From assembly GCA_030667645.1 (NCBI GenBank), contig DAOUVM010000033.1, forward strand, positions 1 to 11,828: a stretch of DNA of 11,828 nucleotides. The letters run 5' to 3'. Source of the stretch: Ardenticatenales bacterium. GTDB lineage: Bacteria > Chloroflexota > Anaerolineae > Promineifilales > UBA4811. The translations under genes and the position numbers were made by a program. This document shows, piece after piece, positions 5,596-11,828 of the stretch. The notes beneath the pieces are model-generated. The model was given only the letters and a program-made list of their open reading frames with translations. It was not told the DNA's origin and made no database searches. Numbering within the stretch: the first letter of the stretch is position 1; each line of letters begins with the position of its first letter.

Positions 5596-6384
5596 TTACG
5601 CTCCAACCAGCACGTCGAGCATCTCCTGGTGGATGCGTCCATTGCTGGCCACTATCCGGCGACCGGAGCGATGGTCGTCGTCCTTCCCGCAAAAGTCGGT
5701 CACGCGGCCGCCCGCTTCACGAACGATCACTGTCCCGGCGCCAACGTCCCAGGGATGCAGACCCATCTCCCAATGGCCATCCAGCCGGCCGCACGCAACG
5801 TAGGCCAGGTCCAGCGCTGCCGAGCCAGCTCGCCGGATTCCCTGACAGCGGCGGAGAAAGCGGGCCAGATTGTCCACGTTGTTGTCGGTCGCCGTGTGCC
5901 TATCATACGCAAAGCCGGTGGCCACCAGTGCCCGGTCTATCCGGGTGATATCGCTGACCTGGATTGGAGCGCTGTTCAGGTGAGCGCCCATGCCGGCCGC
6001 TGCAGAAAAGAGCTCGTCCCGCGTAGGGTCAAAGATGACTCCCACCAACCCCTCCGCCCGATGCATCAATCCAATGCTGACGGCAAAGGCGGGAAAGCCA
6101 TGGCCAAAATTGACCGTCCCGTCGAGCGGATCGATGAGCCAGGTGTACGGCGAGTCGCCCGGACCCGATTCTCCCTGTTCTTCGGCCAGGATGTAATGGG
6201 TGGGGAACTGCTTGCGCAAGGCTGCTGCGATGATTGCCTCTGCCCGGCGATCGTACTCGGTGACCGGGTTCACGTCGCCCTTGTACTCGATCCGGCCCGG
6301 CCGTCCCCATCCCTGGCGCACTATGGCCCCCGCTGAACGTGCTATCTCAATGGCGCTCTCCAAGTATGTGGCAACTCGTGTCAT
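5596..6384 (-). CDS. suhB: Inositol-1-monophosphatase family protein (SuhB-like)
   Basis: The 262-residue protein is a Mg-dependent, lithium-sensitive-type phosphatase of the IMPase superfamily, acting on inositol phosphates or related sugar or nucleotide phosphates in the cytoplasm. All metal-site motifs are present: AEEQGE at 67-72, WLIDPLDGTVNFGHGFPAFAVSIG at about 82-105 (D85, D88 and the following GT) and LHPWDVGAGTVIVREAGG at 209-226 (D213). Length is typical. The start is ATG 6384; a TTG directly before it is less likely. The ribosome-binding site is weak (GGAT, about six bases). It lies 87 bp after ftsZ with no clear terminator between, so it is probably in the same operon. The exact substrate, and so the suhB name, is a family-level call. 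Confidence 0.9.
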   Translation of the reverse strand: MTRVATYLESAIEIARSAGAIVRQGWGRPGRIEYKGDVNPVTEYDRRAEAIIAAALRKQFPTHYILAEEQGESGPGDSPYTWLIDPLDGTVNFGHGFPAFAVSIGLMHRAEGLVGVIFDPTRDELFSAAAGMGAHLNSAPIQVSDITRIDRALVATGFAYDRHTATDNNVDNLARFLRRCQGIRRAGSAALDLAYVACGRLDGHWEMGLHPWDVGAGTVIVREAGGRVTDFCGKDDDHRSGRRIVASNGRIHQEMLDVLVGA

Positions 6385-6471
6385 CAACTATCCAGTCAAA
6401 TACTGCTGATCGGCGTCCAGCGCCAGGGGGAAATTGGCCAGTCGGCCCGGGCTTGTTGACAGAGAAGAGCG

Positions 6472-7593
6472 CTACCGCTTTCGCAGAAAGGTCGGCAGGT
6501 CCAGGTCCAGCGGGTTCGTCGGGCGCCGCTTGGAGATCGATCTTGCTGGACTCGTTGGCGCGTCAGCCTTTTGGGCACGGTCAAGCGCGCGGGGTTGGAT
6601 GCGCTGCTCGGCCGCAGGCCTGACTACCTGGCGCAATGGGGCGTCGTAGCCAAACCCGGTGGCGATAACCGTGATCTGAAGTTCGTCCTCCATCCGGTCA
6701 TCAATCACTGCGCCAAAGATGAGGTTCACATCAGGATGCGCTACCTCCTTGATGATAGAAGCCGCCTGGTTCACCTCAAATAGACTCATGTCTGATCCGC
6801 CCGTCACGTTGAACAGGATGCCGCGAGCGCCGTCAATAGAGACATCCAGCAGGGGGTTGCTCATGGCCTGTTCGGCCGCCATCGCCGCTCGGTCGGGTCC
6901 GCTGCCGACGCCAACTGCCATCAACGCTGCGCCGCCTTCGGACATGATGGTTCTGACATCTGCAAAGTCCAAATTGATCAGGCCGGGGACGGTGATCAGT
7001 TCGGCTATTCCCTGGATGCCCTGTCGCAATACCTCATCGGTTACCTTGAAAGCATCTGATAATGATAGACGCCGATCAGTGAGTTCCAGCAGTCGGTCAT
7101 TGGGAATAACGATCAATGTGTCTGCTTGCTCTTTGAGCTTGTCTATTCCGATCTCAGCCACTTGCGCCCGGCGTGTGCCCTCGAACGTGAAGGGCCTCGT
7201 CACCACGCCGATGGTCAGAGCGCCGGCCTCGCGGGCAATGCGAGCAACGACGGATCCGGCGCCGGTGCCTGTCCCGCCTCCCATTCCGGCCGTCACGAAC
7301 ACCATGTCCCCGCCGTTCAGTACTTCGTATAGTTCGTCGGCCGACTCTTCGGCCGATTTCTCGCCAATCTCAGGGTCCCCGCCGGACCCCAGTCCGCGGG
7401 TGAGCTTGTCGCCGATACGCACTTGCTGCGGGGCGGTGGAGAGCAGCAGCGCCTGGGCATCTGTGTTGATGGCGATGAACTCGATGCCGGTCAGCTTTTC
7501 TTCGATCATTCGATTGACAGCATTGCAGCCGCCGCCGCCCACGCCAACGACCTTGATCTGGGCAAAGTTCTCTACTTGCGGTGCAGGTTGCAT
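6472..7593 (-). CDS. ftsZ: Cell division protein FtsZ
   Basis: FtsZ is the tubulin-like GTPase that polymerises into the Z ring at midcell and recruits the division machinery. The 373-residue protein has the N-terminal nucleotide-binding VVGVGGGGCNAVNRMI (15-30), the tubulin signature GGGTGTG (105-111), the TRPF and VIPNDRLL segments (132-168), and the T7 synergy loop NLDFADV (207-213) that completes the GTPase site of the next subunit. A variable linker (about 320-362, Arg/Ala/Pro-rich) ends in the conserved C-terminal peptide LDLPTFLRKR (364-373) that binds membrane tethers such as FtsA or SepF. Start ATG 7593 has AAGGGA about eight bases upstream. The gene is outside a division-and-cell-wall cluster: upstream is a small HTH gene 17 bp away, downstream an inositol phosphatase. 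Confidence 0.98.
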   Translation of the reverse strand: MQPAPQVENFAQIKVVGVGGGGCNAVNRMIEEKLTGIEFIAINTDAQALLLSTAPQQVRIGDKLTRGLGSGGDPEIGEKSAEESADELYEVLNGGDMVFVTAGMGGGTGTGAGSVVARIAREAGALTIGVVTRPFTFEGTRRAQVAEIGIDKLKEQADTLIVIPNDRLLELTDRRLSLSDAFKVTDEVLRQGIQGIAELITVPGLINLDFADVRTIMSEGGAALMAVGVGSGPDRAAMAAEQAMSNPLLDVSIDGARGILFNVTGGSDMSLFEVNQAASIIKEVAHPDVNLIFGAVIDDRMEDELQITVIATGFGYDAPLRQVVRPAAEQRIQPRALDRAQKADAPTSPARSISKRRPTNPLDLDLPTFLRKR

Positions 7594-7610
7594 GGTTGTT
7601 CCCTTGTTCT

Positions 7611-7823
7611 CTACAATAGCGTCGCTTTCTGGCCCGGCCTCGGATCATAATGGGCGGCGAATTGCTCCAACACATCTCGCTCAATCAGCCACTTGTTTGA
7701 GAAACGAATGGCCGGTAGCTTGCCTTGCCGGATTATTCGCCGGACAGATTCGGGATGGATACCAAGCCGGTGGCTGGCTTCCAAGACATCCGTGTATCTC
7801 TCCAGCAGCGAGTCTTTGCCCAT
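7611..7823 (-). CDS. Small MerR/excisionase-type helix-turn-helix protein
   Basis: The 70-residue protein is little more than one winged-helix DNA-binding domain of the excisionase/MerR-like kind (HTH_17 type). TDVLEASHRLGIHPESVRRIIRQGKLPAIRFSNKW at about 11-45 gives the two HTH helices and the wing, followed by a helix (LIERDVLEQFAAHY) and a short tail. Such stand-alone proteins include phage excisionases and BldC-like developmental regulators. No integrase or phage gene is nearby, so a chromosomal regulator is more likely. It ends 17 bp before ftsZ and a single promoter (7862-7890) appears to serve both, so control of ftsZ or of itself is a fair guess. The ribosome-binding site before ATG 7823 is weak. 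Confidence 0.8.
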   Translation of the reverse strand: MGKDSLLERYTDVLEASHRLGIHPESVRRIIRQGKLPAIRFSNKWLIERDVLEQFAAHYDPRPGQKATLL

Positions 7824-7861
7824 CGGGTCCGTGCCTGATTGTTGTAGTGTCCAGCAATGCT

Positions 7862-7890
7862 ACATTACCTCAGAAGGATGAACATGTCAA
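7862..7890 (-). promoter_or_regulatory. Promoter of the HTH-ftsZ operon
   Basis: On the minus strand TTGACA (7890-7885), a perfect -35, is followed after 17 bp by TAATGT (7867-7862). The start site would be near 7855, leaving a leader of about 30 nt before ATG 7823. A second TTGACA lies 28 bp further upstream at 7918-7913. Confidence 0.55.
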
Positions 7891-8220
7891 GTTTTGTACG
7901 CTGCGCGGTTACTGTCAAGAATCTCCACATCAAACGCCTTTATGGAAATACCTGAAGAGACAGCTTGCGGAAAGTGTCACTTGAGAGTTCCTTTCTCTGT
8001 CGAGTTGTTGTGAACCTCAATGTGGATCGAAACTCTCTTTCTACGTCCGTTTTTCTAGGGAAACATGACACAGCAACCGCCGAGCCTTGGACACGCGTTC
8101 GAACCCTGTTTGTGGGCTGACGCAGGCAGGGTGTTGGGAGTGTGCACAGAGCGATCTGCCTCCTCGCTTCCTTCTCTTGTGGCCATTCCCGATCGGCGCT
8201 GCCGCTCCGAGGTTCAATTG

Positions 8221-8229
8221 TGCTATAAT
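8221..8229 (+). promoter_or_regulatory. Extended -10 promoter of the DNA methyltransferase gene
   Basis: TGCTATAAT at 8221-8229 is a perfect extended -10. No good -35 lies 16-18 bp upstream. The transcript would start near 8236, just ahead of the strong ribosome-binding site AGGAGGT (8244-8250) five bases before ATG 8256. Confidence 0.6.
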
Positions 8230-8255
8230 GCTCACGACTGACCAGGAGGTGCCAG

Positions 8256-10028
8256 ATGTCCGACAAGCGACGGAGGTGGGGACAGTTCGAGACCCCGCCC
8301 GAGGTGGTAGATCTAGTCCTGGGGTTCTGTCTGCGCCAGCCGGGGGACACGCTATTGGATCCAAGCTGCGGTCAGGGCGTGTTTCTCAGTGGCGCGGATC
8401 GCTACCGGCGTTGGCTGGCAAATGACGGGCGGGATGCTCCCGCCTCCAAGCTATGGGGCGTAGAGATCGACCCGGTCGTAGCCTCGATCGCGCAAGAGTC
8501 CCTGCCAGCTCGCATACTGGTTAGCGACTTTTTCTGCCTTCAACCCGGAGAGGAACTACCAGGCTCTTTTGACTGCGTGGTGGGCAATCCCCCGTACACT
8601 CGGGCAGAGTGGCTGGGAGGCATAGCCGACGATGCCGACTATAAAGCGACGATAATGCGCCGTGCCACTTTCGGACTCGATGGCGCCTCGCTCGCGCAAA
8701 TGAGCAAGCGGTCTGGATTGCACGCTTTTTTCCTTGTTCATGGGTTCAAGTTTCTGAGCCCCCGGGGCCGGTTCGGGTTTGTGGTCTCTAACTCCTGGCT
8801 GGACGTCGACTATGGGATTGGGCTGAAGCGCTTCTTGTTGGAGCATTTCAAGATCATCGCCGTTGTGGAATCGGCCGTGGAGCGGTGGTTCGACCAGGCC
8901 AAGGTGAACACCTGCCTGCTAATCCTCGAGAGGTGTGATGACCCCGATGGCCGCGCACGCAACCAAGTCCGCTTTGCTCGTCTCTGGCGGCCGTTGAGCG
9001 CGTTCATAGCTCGGCCTCTGGATTCGGCCGGCAGGGCAGTAGAGGTGGAGAACCTCATTGTGCGGCTGCTGCCTGGCCGCTCACGTGTGGCGGGAGATGT
9101 GAGAGTCCGGGTGGCGCCGCAGGGCGATCTAAAGCCGGACCGAAAGTGGGGGCCATATCTGAGAGCTCCGGAGGTGCATTTCCGGACCAGGAGCAGAGAA
9201 GGTGCGGTTCAACTGGCGGAAGTGGCTCGCGTACGGCGTGGGTGTACCACAGGTGCAAACCGCTTCTTTTATCTCTCCCCGGAACGGATTGCAGAGTGGG
9301 GGATTGAACCTCAGTTTCTGCGGATCCTGCTGAAATCGCCAAAAACGATAGCGAACATCCGCGTGACTCGGGCGCATCTTCGGCACCGGGCATTGGTGGT
9401 GGAGCAGGAACGGGCCGAGCTGGCCGGGACCAACGTGCTCCGGTATATCGAGTGGGGCGAGAGCCAGGGTTTCCATCGGCGGTCGACTTGCGCCCACCGG
9501 ACGCCCTGGTACAGGTTGAACAAGCAGGATCAGTTCCCGGTCCGGCTGGTTTGGATCAAGGGTATCTGGAAGCGCCACTTTGCCCCGTTTCTGGATGGAG
9601 AGTTTTGGCTTGACCAGCAGTTCTATGGTTTGTCAGCGGACCCTGATCTGGAAGAGGCGCTGGCAGCGGTGCTGAATAGTACCTGGGTCGCTTTGCAGGC
9701 CGAATTGATGGGGCGAAGCAATCTCGGCGAGGGGGTTCTGTGGCTGGCTGGCTATGAGGTGAAAAGGATTCGGCTGCCCGACCTCTGCCGCTTGCCCACG
9801 AGCGACCGCCGCTCACTGATCGAAGCTCTGGCGCCGATCGTCGATGCCAAGGTTTGTTCAATCACGGAACAGGTAGAACAACCGGGCCAGCAAGCGCTGG
9901 ACAGCGTTGTGTTCGATCTGCTGGGATTGGCGCCGAGCGAGCAGGCCGCAGTGGTGGCAGCGGCAGTAGAGTTGACCGAGGCGCGCGTCATGCGGGCCAG
10001 GGCGTGCGGCCGGCCATCACAACGCTGA
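8256..10028 (+). CDS. N6-adenine DNA methyltransferase (TaqI/Eco57I-like), apparently solitary
   Basis: The 590-residue protein transfers methyl from S-adenosylmethionine to the N6 of adenine in a specific DNA site. GQFETPPEVV (9-18) is the N-terminal motif X region, LLDPSCGQGVFL (33-44) is the AdoMet-binding motif I, LWGVEIDP (66-73) carries the acidic motif II, and the catalytic motif IV is NPPY at 111-114. The C-terminal half, with VRRGCTTGANRFFYL (327-340) and the GRSNLGEGVLWLAGYEVKRIRLPDL segment (486-510), resembles TaqI-like target-recognition domains. I see no nuclease motif in the protein and no restriction gene among its neighbours, so it is probably an orphan regulator or the remnant of a restriction-modification system. 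A type IIG enzyme would normally be longer. Start ATG 8256 has a near-perfect ribosome-binding site. Confidence 0.85.
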   Translation: MSDKRRRWGQFETPPEVVDLVLGFCLRQPGDTLLDPSCGQGVFLSGADRYRRWLANDGRDAPASKLWGVEIDPVVASIAQESLPARILVSDFFCLQPGEELPGSFDCVVGNPPYTRAEWLGGIADDADYKATIMRRATFGLDGASLAQMSKRSGLHAFFLVHGFKFLSPRGRFGFVVSNSWLDVDYGIGLKRFLLEHFKIIAVVESAVERWFDQAKVNTCLLILERCDDPDGRARNQVRFARLWRPLSAFIARPLDSAGRAVEVENLIVRLLPGRSRVAGDVRVRVAPQGDLKPDRKWGPYLRAPEVHFRTRSREGAVQLAEVARVRRGCTTGANRFFYLSPERIAEWGIEPQFLRILLKSPKTIANIRVTRAHLRHRALVVEQERAELAGTNVLRYIEWGESQGFHRRSTCAHRTPWYRLNKQDQFPVRLVWIKGIWKRHFAPFLDGEFWLDQQFYGLSADPDLEEALAAVLNSTWVALQAELMGRSNLGEGVLWLAGYEVKRIRLPDLCRLPTSDRRSLIEALAPIVDAKVCSITEQVEQPGQQALDSVVFDLLGLAPSEQAAVVAAAVELTEARVMRARACGRPSQR

Positions 10029-10195
10029 GTTTTGCACAAGCGTCCGGAAGTTGTCCTCCCCTGTTGGTCGGCCGATCGATTGTGGCAACCGGCAGGTCGC
10101 CCTACCACCGATGCAACCCCGCCATTTTTCAGGACCAGCACGGGATGGCATCCGGTGCGCATGTCAGTTCCTGGGCCCGAACCTCAGCAACACGG

Positions 10196-10223
10196 TTGAC
10201 ACTGTTTTTGGCAATGATACAAT
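10196..10223 (+). promoter_or_regulatory. Strong promoter of the endonuclease III gene, probably leaderless mRNA
   Basis: TTGACA (10196-10201), a 16-bp spacer and TACAAT (10218-10223) preceded by TGA make the best promoter in the window. The -10 ends eight bases before ATG 10232, so the start site should fall at about 10230-10232, giving a leader of zero to two bases. No Shine-Dalgarno is present. Confidence 0.7.
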
Positions 10224-10231
10224 CCCCTCGT

Positions 10232-10900
10232 ATGAGCCAGTATCGCCTGATCTACCGTGCGCTGCTTTCCCTTTATGGTGAACCTGTGTGGCAGCCGCGC
10301 CTGGGGCCGGTGGACGAATTGATCAGCACCATTCTCAGTCAGAACACAAGCGACGCGAACCGGGATCTGGCCTTTGGTCGGCTCAAGTTGCGTTTCGAGA
10401 CCTGGGACGCGGTGCGTGCTGCGCCTCCGACTGAGGTGGTGGAGGCGATCCGCCCGGCTGGACTGGCGAACCGAAAGGCCCCTCGCATACAGAATATCCT
10501 TCAGATGCTCTGGGATGAGCACGGGGCCATCACCCTCGAACCGATCGCCAGCTTGCCGTTGGAAGAAGCAAGGGCGTGGTTGCTGGCCCTTCCGGGGGTC
10601 GGACCCAAGACGGCCGCCATCGTTCTTTTGTTTGCGTTCGGCCGACCCGCGTTTCCGGTAGATACTCACGTGCACCGGCTGTCGCAGCGATTGGGCTTGA
10701 TTCCGCTGACAATGTCGGCCGAAAAGGCGCACCGAGAGCTGGAGAGGATTGTGCCTGCGGAGCACTATTACCCTTTTCATCTGAACTTGATCTGTCATGG
10801 GCGGCAGGTTTGTCGGGCACGGACCCCAGCCTGCCAAAAGTGCGATTTGCACGCCTACTGCCAACACTCTCAGGGTCTGAGCGGGCCCGAGTCAGGATAG
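10232..10900 (+). CDS. nth: Endonuclease III-family DNA glycosylase/AP lyase (HhH-GPD, [4Fe-4S])
   Basis: The enzyme removes damaged pyrimidines (or a related base) and cuts the abasic site in base-excision repair. The 222-residue protein has the helix-hairpin-helix LPGVGPKTA at 120-128 with the catalytic lysine K126 that marks a bifunctional glycosylase/lyase, and VDTHVHR at 143-149 with the catalytic Asp D144. An iron-sulphur cluster is spelled by C194-x6-C201-x2-C204-x5-C210. Length is close to E. coli Nth (211). The substrate-side segment is LSQNTSDANRD rather than the E. coli LSAQATD form, so specificity may differ from classical Nth. The frame stays open far upstream into the methyltransferase gene, but the promoter at 10196-10223 and the domain start fix ATG 10232. 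The GAF gene follows after three bases, so the two share an mRNA. Confidence 0.9.
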   Translation: MSQYRLIYRALLSLYGEPVWQPRLGPVDELISTILSQNTSDANRDLAFGRLKLRFETWDAVRAAPPTEVVEAIRPAGLANRKAPRIQNILQMLWDEHGAITLEPIASLPLEEARAWLLALPGVGPKTAAIVLLFAFGRPAFPVDTHVHRLSQRLGLIPLTMSAEKAHRELERIVPAEHYYPFHLNLICHGRQVCRARTPACQKCDLHAYCQHSQGLSGPESG

Positions 10901-10903
10901 CCA

Positions 10904-11828
10904 ATGCCCCAACCATCGACTGTTTCTCCGACTGGTGACCTTGATGGTCTAGCTCTATTCAATCAAGTCAGTCAGATACTCGGTTCTTCCCTGGACATGA
11001 CCCAGGTCCTCAACCAGGTGATGGATGCCATTATTCAGCTTACCGGCGCTGAACGAGGTTTCCTCATGCTGGTCGGTCGAGACACTTCCGAGCTGGATCT
11101 AAAGGCCGGCCGGAATGTGGATCGGAATACCATTGACAGTGGCGAGATGGAGGTTAGCCGTACTGTAATCAGTCGCGTCGTCAAGGAGGGGCAGCCGGTA
11201 TTGACCTACAACGCGCAAGAGGACCCGCGCTTTTCCCAACAGATGAGCGTGGTTGGATATTCGTTGCGCTCGATCATGTGTGCGCCGCTCCGGGCGCGCG
11301 GAAAGATCCTCGGAGCGGTCTATGTTGACAATCGGGTCCGCGGTGGCGTTTTTTCCGAGAGCCAGTTGGGCAGCCTGGCAACGTTCGCCAATCAGGCTGC
11401 AATGGCCATAGAGAATGCCCGCCTGTTCACAATGACTGACCAGGCACTTGCAGCCCGGGTGGATGAGCTGTCCATCCTGCAGCAGATCGACCGCGAGCTG
11501 AATACCTCACTCGACTTTGACCGCGTGATGGATCTGGCACTCGAGTGGGCGGTCAAGCTAGCGGATGCCGACGGTGGCATGCTGCTGCTATTGGAAGAGG
11601 GCGTAGAGACTGCGCGAGTTGTGGCGAGTCGTGGAAGGGATGCTGCGCCGGATCGTGTTCCGCTGGCGCATCCTGTAATTTCTCGCGTATTGGCGAACGG
11701 AGAATCGGTGGCGGTGCATGGTCCTATTCCTGCCCAGAGCGTGGATGGGACCCCAGCGATTGCTCAGGTGGCGGTCCCCGTCAAAAGGGAGGGGCGCGTC
11801 ACGGCCCTACTTGTGCTCGAATCTAACC
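10904..11828 (+). CDS. Tandem GAF-domain signalling protein, 3' part missing
   Basis: At least 308 residues lie in the window and the gene runs off the right edge. A first GAF domain spans about 18-172 (FNQVSQILGSSLDMTQVLNQVMDAI... to FANQAAMAIENARLF), with the typical core SRSIMCAPLRARGKILGAVYVDN-like segment at about 121-143. A helical linker (172-202, LFTMTDQALAARVDELSIL) joins it to a second GAF starting near residue 203 (SLDFDRVMDLALEWAV) and continuing past 308 (VAVPVKREGRVTALLVLES). GAF domains bind small ligands such as cyclic nucleotides or haem. Proteins of this layout often end in a histidine kinase or a diguanylate cyclase, but the output domain is not visible here. ATG 10904 has AGGA at 10894-10897, six bases upstream, and lies three bases past the endonuclease III stop. 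Confidence 0.85.
   Translation, partial: MPQPSTVSPTGDLDGLALFNQVSQILGSSLDMTQVLNQVMDAIIQLTGAERGFLMLVGRDTSELDLKAGRNVDRNTIDSGEMEVSRTVISRVVKEGQPVLTYNAQEDPRFSQQMSVVGYSLRSIMCAPLRARGKILGAVYVDNRVRGGVFSESQLGSLATFANQAAMAIENARLFTMTDQALAARVDELSILQQIDRELNTSLDFDRVMDLALEWAVKLADADGGMLLLLEEGVETARVVASRGRDAAPDRVPLAHPVISRVLANGESVAVHGPIPAQSVDGTPAIAQVAVPVKREGRVTALLVLESN

Larger units (their letters stand above)
7824..8255. other. Divergent regulatory region between the HTH-ftsZ operon and the DNA methyltransferase gene
   Basis: I see no gene in these 432 bases. They hold the HTH-ftsZ promoter and its duplicated TTGACA box, the extended -10 of the methyltransferase gene at 8221-8229, an inverted pair TGAACCTC (8011-8018) and GAGGTTCA (8209-8216), and a loose hairpin ACCCTG/CAGGGT (8103-8132). 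The 8-bp pair ends just before the methyltransferase -10 and might be a looping operator, though it is within reach of chance. Confidence 0.45.

Noticed and set aside
5527..6336. 269-codon plus-strand frame across the inositol phosphatase gene
   Set aside because: Antisense to a protein with all IMPase catalytic motifs intact; the plus-strand product shows no domain.
6385..6471. Separate promoter for the inositol phosphatase gene
   Set aside because: GGATAGTT and TTTGACT occur but not at workable spacing; co-transcription with ftsZ is simpler.
6719..7984. 421-codon open frame on the plus strand
   Set aside because: It is the antisense shadow of ftsZ and the HTH gene; its product is Ser/Pro/Arg-rich with no domain, while the minus strand encodes an unmistakable FtsZ.
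8091..8110. tRNA T-loop-like GTTCGAACCC
   Set aside because: The flanks do not pair as a T stem on either strand and no acceptor or anticodon arm can be built; GTTCGAAC is simply a palindrome.
8011..8216. TGAACCTC / GAGGTTCA inverted pair as an operator
   Set aside because: Eight bases separated by about 190 bp can arise by chance; noted only in the intergenic entry.
9854..10231. Upstream extension of the endonuclease III frame
   Set aside because: It runs in a different frame through the methyltransferase gene and across a strong promoter; the family fold starts at ATG 10232.

Overview
This is a G+C-rich bacterial chromosomal window of mainly housekeeping genes, with no rRNA, tRNA, CRISPR array or transposase seen. 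The FtsZ style, a GAF-rich signalling protein, a deoxynucleoside kinase, a QTGMGR-type SurE and an ECF sigma/anti-sigma/polymer-forming-protein operon together suggest Chloroflexota (Anaerolineae or a relative). That is inference from gene style; there is no marker RNA to settle it.

Layout. (1) 1-158, minus: 5' part of a deoxynucleoside kinase gene running off the left edge. (2) 159-780: divergent intergenic region with promoters for both flanking units. (3) 781-3207, plus: operon of ECF sigma factor, zinc-binding anti-sigma factor with membrane segments, and an exported membrane protein with a bactofilin-like beta-helical repeat domain. (4) 3208-3507: gene-free stretch that folds by eye into a closed, multi-branched RNA of about 200 nt ending in seven T residues, followed directly by the surE promoter. 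(5) 3508-4909, plus: surE overlapped by a GNAT acetyltransferase gene. (6) 7823 down to 4749, minus: small MerR/excisionase-type HTH gene, ftsZ, an inositol-monophosphatase-family gene and a two-TM protein of unknown function, whose end overlaps the acetyltransferase tail to tail. (7) 7824-8255: divergent regulatory region. (8) 8256-11828, plus: a solitary N6-adenine DNA methyltransferase, an endonuclease III-family glycosylase/lyase, and a GAF-domain protein cut by the right edge.

How they work together. The sigma/anti-sigma pair probably senses an envelope signal and controls its own operon, including the polymer-forming membrane protein. The HTH gene shares a promoter with ftsZ and is a candidate local regulator of division. 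Promoters in the window repeatedly show an extended -10 (TGN then TANNNT). At surE and the endonuclease III gene the -10 lies so close to the start codon, with no Shine-Dalgarno sequence, that the mRNAs are probably leaderless or nearly so.

The strongest candidate for something undescribed is the structured element at about 3262-3469. Its ends pair over about 14 bp, it encloses four further hairpins (one a perfect 15-bp stem), and it stops at a T7 run. It could be a stand-alone small RNA, a 3'-UTR element, or a non-coding mobile repeat with terminal inverted repeats. All folding and motif calls were made by hand.
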